Shown here: in pieces, positions 4,883 through 9,475 of the stretch | How the letters are laid out: every line of letters starts with the position of its first letter | Numbering within the stretch: position 1 is the first letter of the stretch | Assembly (NCBI GenBank): GCA_023228725.1 | Contig: JALOAQ010000107.1 | Span: forward strand, 1-9,475 | Origin: Bacteroidales bacterium | Lineage (GTDB): Bacteria; Bacteroidota; Bacteroidia; Bacteroidales; ML635J-15 | Reading direction: 5' to 3' | DNA: 9,475 bases | Notes under the pieces: model-generated | Seen by the model: the letters and a program-made list of their open reading frames with translations, nothing else | Told to the model about the DNA's origin: nothing | Databases searched by the model: none | Position numbers and translations under genes: made by a program

Positions 4883-7390
4883 ATGAAAAGAAACATTCTT
4901 ATTTTATTTTTTCTTCTTTATTCTTTGAGTTTTTATGCTCAAGAAAAAGATAGTATTCCTATGGAATCCATGGATATTCCTGTTATAACGCTTACAGAAA
5001 GTGAGTTGGAAGACGATATGCAAAGTCAAAATATTTCAGGACTTTTACAATCTGTCCAAGATGTTTATATGAATACGGCTGGCTATACTTTTGGGCAAGC
5101 ACGTTTTAGAATTAGAGGCTACGAAAACGAAAACTTTTTAGTTTTAATGAATGGCTTGGTTTTAAATGATGCTGAAACTGGTCGTGCTTTTTATAATTAT
5201 TGGGGTGGGCTAAACGACGCAACAAGAAATAAAGTTACTACATCAGGTTTGCACTTTTCTGATTATAGTTTTGGAGCTTTAAATGGGGTTAGTAATATTT
5301 TAACAAGGGCCTCCGACTATCGCCCAGGTTCAAGTATAAATTATGCTATAGCCAACAAAAGTTATAGAAATAGGATTATGCTTACTCATGCCACTGGTTT
5401 AATGGATAATGGTTGGGCTTTTACTTTTTCAGCTTCATCGCGTTGGGCTCAAGAAGGATATGTAGAAGGAAGTTTTTATGAGGCTTATGCTTATTTTTTA
5501 GCAGCTGAAAGAAAAATTAACGACAAACATAGCGTTAATTTAACTGTTCTTGGTGCTCCATCACGTAGTGGAAGAGGAGGGGTAGCAACTCTTGAAGCAT
5601 ACGAATTAAGCGGAGACAATTTCTATAATCCTAATTGGGGTTATCAAAATGGAGTGAAGAGAAATTCAAGAGTGGGAAATACTCACCAACCACGAGTTTT
5701 ATTATCGCATTATTGGAAAATTAGACAGGATATGCAATTAAATACTTCGGCTTCGTATTTGTTTGGACGAAGCGGTGTTACTGCCCTAAATTGGTATGAT
5801 GCTGCAGATCCACGACCAGATTATTATAGAAATCTTCCAAGTTATTATCAAGAAGGCGATTATATGTTTGAGCTTCTTACCGACAATTGGTTAAATCAAG
5901 AAAATTATGGACAATTAGATTGGGATGAGTTTTATTTTGCAAATAGAAAAAACTTATATACAATAGTAGATGAGAGTGGAATTCAAGGAAATAATCTTAC
6001 TGGAAACAGAGCTAAATATATTATCGAAGAAAGAAGAAATGATGTAAAAAGATTTGATTTTAATTCTAATTTAAGTAAACAACTTGGAGAAAATGGTAAA
6101 TTAGTAGCCGGTATCAATATTATGTCAAATAAAACTCATAACTTTAAGGTAATCAACGATTTGTTGGGTGCTGATTGGTGGGTTGATATTGACCAATTTG
6201 CGGAAAGAGATAATGCAGACGATGAATATTATATTCAAAGTGATTTGGATAATCCTAATAAAGCTGTTAAGGAAGGAGATGTGTTTGGATATTATTATAT
6301 TTCAAATATTAATAAAGCTGATGCTTATGGGCAAGTAGAGTATAAATTAAATAGAATAGACTTTTTTGCAGCCTTAAATCTTTCATATACTGATTTTTGG
6401 AGGACTGGTAAAATGCAAAACGGAAAATTTCCCACTAATTCTTATGGTTCTTCGCCTCATAAAACTTTTTTTAATTATGCCACAAAAGCCGGAATTAATT
6501 ATAAAATTACAGGGCGAAACTTTCTTATTGCCAATGCTGCATATATGACACGGGCTCCATATTTTAGAAATTCTTATGTATCGCCAAGAACTCGTGATAA
6601 TGTTGTTCCTAATCTTTCGAGTGAAGAAATTTTTACAGGAGATTTAAGCTATTTGTATCGTTCGCCTTATATACTCGCAAAAATTACTGCTTATTATACA
6701 GAATTTCGTAATGCTATAGAAAGTAAAAATTTCTATCACGATGAGTTGCGTACTTTTGTAAATTATATTATGACTGATGTGGATAAAGTACATTATGGCG
6801 GAGAATTAGGCATTGAGGCAAAACTTTCGCCAACTGTAAACTTGACCACAGCTTTTGGATATGGAAAATATTTGTATAATAATAGACCTAATGTTACAAT
6901 AGTAGCCGACAACTCTGCCGAAGTCCTTGCAGATGAAAGAAGTGTTTATATTAAAAATTATCATATTGGTGGAAGTCCAGAAATGGCTGCATCAATTGGT
7001 GGTAGATATAATGCACCCAAATATTGGTTTGTAGGCCTTAGTGGGAATTATTTTGCAAACTCTTATGTTTCTTTAAATCCAGAAAGACGAACAGAAGAAG
7101 CTTTAAATATGTTTGTGGATACTGACCCACAAATTGAAATGATTTTAGAACAAGAAATGCTTAGTTCAGGATATACAATTGATATTTGGGGTGGTAAATC
7201 ATGGAGAATTAAAAGAAAATATACAGTGGGATTTAATTTGAGCATTAATAATATTTTAAATAATACTAAATTTTTAACTAATGGTTTTGAGCAATTAAGG
7301 TTTGATAAAACAAATATTGACAAATTCCCTAATAAATATTATTATATGTACGGAAGATCGTATTTTTTAAATGTTTATCTTAGATTTTAA
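4883..7390 (+). CDS. TonB-dependent outer-membrane receptor
   Basis: An 835-residue outer-membrane transporter. A signal peptide ends in FYA-Q (cleavage after about residue 19). A TonB-box-like strand, IPVITLTESEL (32-42), follows, then a plug domain at about 50-145 with ARFRIRGYENEN (73-84), LMNGLVLNDAETG (88-100), YWGGLND (106-112) and FGALNGVSNILTRAS (130-144). The rest is a beta-barrel rich in aromatic alternation, ending in YLRF with the terminal Phe typical for barrel assembly. It lacks the N-terminal carboxypeptidase-regulatory-like domain of SusC-type proteins, and no SusD is adjacent. I recognise this as a Bacteroidota receptor type found with DUF5689 lipoproteins; here one follows after 18 bases and a second after that. 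The transporter probably imports a ligand captured by those lipoproteins, using energy from TonB-ExbB-ExbD. The substrate is unknown. Family call is firm. Confidence 0.93.
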   Translation: MKRNILILFFLLYSLSFYAQEKDSIPMESMDIPVITLTESELEDDMQSQNISGLLQSVQDVYMNTAGYTFGQARFRIRGYENENFLVLMNGLVLNDAETGRAFYNYWGGLNDATRNKVTTSGLHFSDYSFGALNGVSNILTRASDYRPGSSINYAIANKSYRNRIMLTHATGLMDNGWAFTFSASSRWAQEGYVEGSFYEAYAYFLAAERKINDKHSVNLTVLGAPSRSGRGGVATLEAYELSGDNFYNPNWGYQNGVKRNSRVGNTHQPRVLLSHYWKIRQDMQLNTSASYLFGRSGVTALNWYDAADPRPDYYRNLPSYYQEGDYMFELLTDNWLNQENYGQLDWDEFYFANRKNLYTIVDESGIQGNNLTGNRAKYIIEERRNDVKRFDFNSNLSKQLGENGKLVAGINIMSNKTHNFKVINDLLGADWWVDIDQFAERDNADDEYYIQSDLDNPNKAVKEGDVFGYYYISNINKADAYGQVEYKLNRIDFFAALNLSYTDFWRTGKMQNGKFPTNSYGSSPHKTFFNYATKAGINYKITGRNFLIANAAYMTRAPYFRNSYVSPRTRDNVVPNLSSEEIFTGDLSYLYRSPYILAKITAYYTEFRNAIESKNFYHDELRTFVNYIMTDVDKVHYGGELGIEAKLSPTVNLTTAFGYGKYLYNNRPNVTIVADNSAEVLADERSVYIKNYHIGGSPEMAASIGGRYNAPKYWFVGLSGNYFANSYVSLNPERRTEEALNMFVDTDPQIEMILEQEMLSSGYTIDIWGGKSWRIKRKYTVGFNLSINNILNNTKFLTNGFEQLRFDKTNIDKFPNKYYYMYGRSYFLNVYLRF

Positions 7391-7408
7391 TTAAAAAAAC
7401 ACAATAAA

Positions 7409-8194
7409 ATGAAAAATAAATTATCAATATTAATATCTTTTAGCCTTATTATAATAGGCTTTGGCTTTTATTCTTGTGAGAAAGAATTAGATAGACCGCC
7501 TATAAAAGAATTAGATGAAACAAAAATTTTAACAATCAAGGATTTGTATGATATTCAAGCTGAAAATGGAGACGATTATGTTTTTGTTGATGAATATATG
7601 TTGTTTGCTACTGTGGTAATGGACGACTCAAGCGGAAATATTTATAAAGAGGCATATTTACAAGATTCTACAGCTGGCATAAATGTTTATAAAATTAGTC
7701 ATGCAGGTGCTTTGGAAGTAGGTCAATATGTAAGAATAAATTTAAAAGGAAGTAGTTTGAAAAATTATAGCGGAAAAATGGAATTGATTTTTGCAGATGT
7801 TTTAGATTTTAGAAAATCTATGGTAGTGCAAAAATATAATCAATATATTGAGCCTGCTGAAGCAAGATTAGATGAAATATATGAAGGCAAATGGGATTGC
7901 CAGCTTGTAAAGTTAAAAAATGTTGAGTTTATTCCTGCCGATACAAGTAAAACTTATGCTAATTTAGGCGGAAATTCTTCACAAAACCGAAGTCTTAGAG
8001 ATTGTACAGGAAAAACAGTGATTATTAGAACAAACGACAGATCTAAATTTGCAGGAAATCCGCTTCCAACTGGAAATGGTGATGCAATTGGAGTAATTAC
8101 TAAATTTATAAATAATAATAATGTAGTTACATGGCAATTGTTAGTTCGTGACCCTGAAGAAATAATGTTAAATAATCCACGTTGTGGTTCTTAA
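7409..8194 (+). CDS. DUF5689 lipoprotein
   Basis: A 261-residue lipoprotein with signal peptide and lipobox GFYSC (Cys23). The mature N-terminus, CEKELDR, is acidic, which in Bacteroidota favours export to the cell surface. After a short linker the protein is a single DUF5689-like domain (about 38-255), with family landmarks in MDDSSGNIYKEAYLQD (71-86), INVY (91-94), LEVGQYVRINLKG (102-114), LVKLKNVEF (166-174), VIIRT (204-208) and a closing WQLLVRD (242-248). The strand pattern suggests OB-fold-like beta modules (inference). It begins 18 bases after the TonB receptor gene and 12 bases before a paralogous lipoprotein gene, so it is the middle gene of an operon. It probably binds ligand for the receptor at the cell surface. 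The biochemical role of DUF5689 is not established. Confidence 0.85.
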   Translation: MKNKLSILISFSLIIIGFGFYSCEKELDRPPIKELDETKILTIKDLYDIQAENGDDYVFVDEYMLFATVVMDDSSGNIYKEAYLQDSTAGINVYKISHAGALEVGQYVRINLKGSSLKNYSGKMELIFADVLDFRKSMVVQKYNQYIEPAEARLDEIYEGKWDCQLVKLKNVEFIPADTSKTYANLGGNSSQNRSLRDCTGKTVIIRTNDRSKFAGNPLPTGNGDAIGVITKFINNNNVVTWQLLVRDPEEIMLNNPRCGS

Positions 8195-8205
8195 AAATTT
8201 GTATT

Positions 8206-9475
8206 ATGAGAAAATTTAAAATATTAACAAAATTCATTTTTGCAATATCGCTTGCAATATTTGCTTTAAGTTTAAATTCTTGTATCCATGAGAATTTTGA
8301 AGAGCCAGCTATAACTAATATTACAGAAGGCACAAGCTTAAACTTAGACCAAGTTTATCAAATTTTTAATGATAGCGTTTTAAGTCTTGGAAAGCAATCT
8401 TATAAGTTTGAAGATGATTATTCAGTTTGTGCTGTGGTTTCTATGGACGATAAAAGTGGAAATATTTATAAATCTGCTTATGTACAAGATATTAGTAAAG
8501 GAATAAATTTGCATTTGATGTCTTCTGGCGGACTTTATGAAGGCGATTCTATCAGAATTAAGCTTCAAAATTTGGTTTTAAGTGAATATGCAGGAATGCT
8601 ACAAATTGATTCTGTGCTTGTGGACAAAAATATTGTAAAATTAGCAACTTTGAAAAATTTAAAACCTCAAACTGTTACAATAGACCAAATACTTACAGGT
8701 CAGTATATTGCAAAACTTGTTAAAATTGAAAATGTTCAATTTGTTGAAGCTGATTTAGGAACACAATATGCTGATGCAGTAAATTTAATTACTTTAAATA
8801 AAACCTTAGAAGATGAGCAAGGAAGAAATATTATAGTTAGAACAAGTGGCTATGCAAGTTTTGCAAAAATGGATATTCCTTCAGGTAGAGGAGATATAAT
8901 TGCTGTAGTTGGTAAATTTAATGACGATTGGCAATTGTTTATTCGATCTATTTATGAAGTTAAATTTACTAAAAGACGATTTGGTGATGTTGATACAAAC
9001 TTTAGTGAAGATTTTGCAGGTATTACAAATGGTACTGAATTAGATTTAGATGGTTGGTATAATATTGCAAAAACAGGTTCTCTAAAATGGATGGGATTTA
9101 ATAATGCTCAAGGTGCAGAATATGTAAAAATTGATGGAAACAGCTCTGCTTCAGAAGCTTACTTGATTTTACCTAAACAAAATTTATCTAATAATAAAAT
9201 TTCTTTCCGTACCAGAGCAGGAAATCTTGTTGGTGCTAAATTAGAATTGGTAATTTCTAATGATTTTAATGGTTCAAATATTGAAACAGCAACATGGACA
9301 GTAATTCCAGCAAATTTTGCAACAGCTCCAACAAGTGGTTTTGGAAATTGGCTTGAGTCGGGTGAGGTTGACTTAAGTTCATATTCAGGTAAGTATTATA
9401 TAGGTTTTAGATATATTGCTCAGCTTGGCCAAAAAGCTAATTTTATGCTTGATGATATTTTAATTTATTCTAACG
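8206..9475 (+). CDS. DUF5689 lipoprotein with C-terminal jelly-roll domain (partial)
   Basis: Open from the ATG at 8206 to the end of the window (423 codons, no stop), so the C-terminus is missing. A signal peptide ends in the lipobox LSLNSC (Cys26), and the mature start CIHENFEEP is acidic. Residues 45-255 are a DUF5689-like domain paralogous to the previous gene: MDDKSGNIYKSAYVQD (80-95), LYEGDSIRIKL (110-120), LVKIENVQFVEAD (171-183), NIIVRTSG (208-215), DWQLFIRS (241-248). From about 265 a second domain starts with FSEDF and DGWYNIA, continues with EYVKIDGN and AYLILP, and reaches GKYYIGFRY and FMLDDILIY. This pattern is typical of choice-of-anchor J / cleaved-adhesin jelly rolls that bind carbohydrate or other surface ligands. 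It starts 12 bases after the previous stop, so it is the third gene of the receptor operon. It probably works as a second or larger surface ligand-binding subunit. Confidence 0.85.
   Translation, partial: MRKFKILTKFIFAISLAIFALSLNSCIHENFEEPAITNITEGTSLNLDQVYQIFNDSVLSLGKQSYKFEDDYSVCAVVSMDDKSGNIYKSAYVQDISKGINLHLMSSGGLYEGDSIRIKLQNLVLSEYAGMLQIDSVLVDKNIVKLATLKNLKPQTVTIDQILTGQYIAKLVKIENVQFVEADLGTQYADAVNLITLNKTLEDEQGRNIIVRTSGYASFAKMDIPSGRGDIIAVVGKFNDDWQLFIRSIYEVKFTKRRFGDVDTNFSEDFAGITNGTELDLDGWYNIAKTGSLKWMGFNNAQGAEYVKIDGNSSASEAYLILPKQNLSNNKISFRTRAGNLVGAKLELVISNDFNGSNIETATWTVIPANFATAPTSGFGNWLESGEVDLSSYSGKYYIGFRYIAQLGQKANFMLDDILIYSN

Noticed and set aside
7063..7323. Minus-strand open frame of 86 codons
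   Set aside because: It lies wholly within the TonB receptor barrel on the other strand and shows no recognisable motif.
4883..7390. SusC-type assignment for the receptor
   Set aside because: The N-terminal carboxypeptidase-regulatory-like domain is missing and no SusD gene is adjacent, so a general TonB-dependent receptor call is safer.
8127..8333. Minus-strand open frame of 68 codons
   Set aside because: It overlaps the end of one DUF5689 gene and the signal peptide of the next, both strongly supported on the plus strand.

Overview
The window looks like chromosomal DNA from a low-GC member of the Bacteroidota, probably near Bacteroidales/Marinilabiliales or Flavobacteriia (inference). The evidence is a very A+T-rich sequence, TAnnTTTG-type -7 promoter elements, A-rich leaders without Shine-Dalgarno motifs, lipoboxes ending in Ser-Cys or Ala-Ser-Cys, and a TonB-dependent receptor followed by DUF5689 lipoproteins, a combination typical of this phylum.

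Layout. (1) Positions 1-196 hold no gene but carry a good Bacteroidota promoter (123-154). It drives a two-gene unit: a lipoprotein with a C-terminal TM2 domain (197-865) and a small DUF2752-type membrane protein (880-1194). (2) The 277-base gap 1195-1471 contains a compact, palindromic, IS-ended (MITE-like) repeat at about 1259-1415, richer in G+C than its surroundings, followed by a promoter -7 element. (3) Positions 1472-3982 hold three co-directional, tightly spaced genes: an S66 LD-carboxypeptidase, a zinc-ribbon plus class I SAM methyltransferase, and a HAD-superfamily phosphatase. (4) A perfect A/T hairpin at 4001-4020 separates these from a convergent minus-strand pair of small cupins (4015-4326 and 4333-4662). 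(5) A divergent intergenic region rich in A-tracts (4663-4882) precedes a plus-strand operon: a TonB-dependent receptor (4883-7390), a DUF5689 lipoprotein (7409-8194), and a second, longer DUF5689 lipoprotein with a C-terminal jelly-roll-like (choice-of-anchor J type) domain. The last gene starts at 8206 and runs off the window end.

How the genes fit together. The last operon is the most coherent system. It has an outer-membrane TonB-dependent transporter plus two tandem paralogous lipoproteins whose mature N-termini are acidic, as expected for surface export in Bacteroidota. This looks like an outer-membrane capture and import machine analogous to SusC/SusD in logic but not in protein family. 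Its substrate cannot be read from the window. The LD-carboxypeptidase acts on peptidoglycan peptides. The methyltransferase and phosphatase beside it have no substrate that can be assigned. No rRNA, tRNA, CRISPR array, intact transposase or phage gene was seen.
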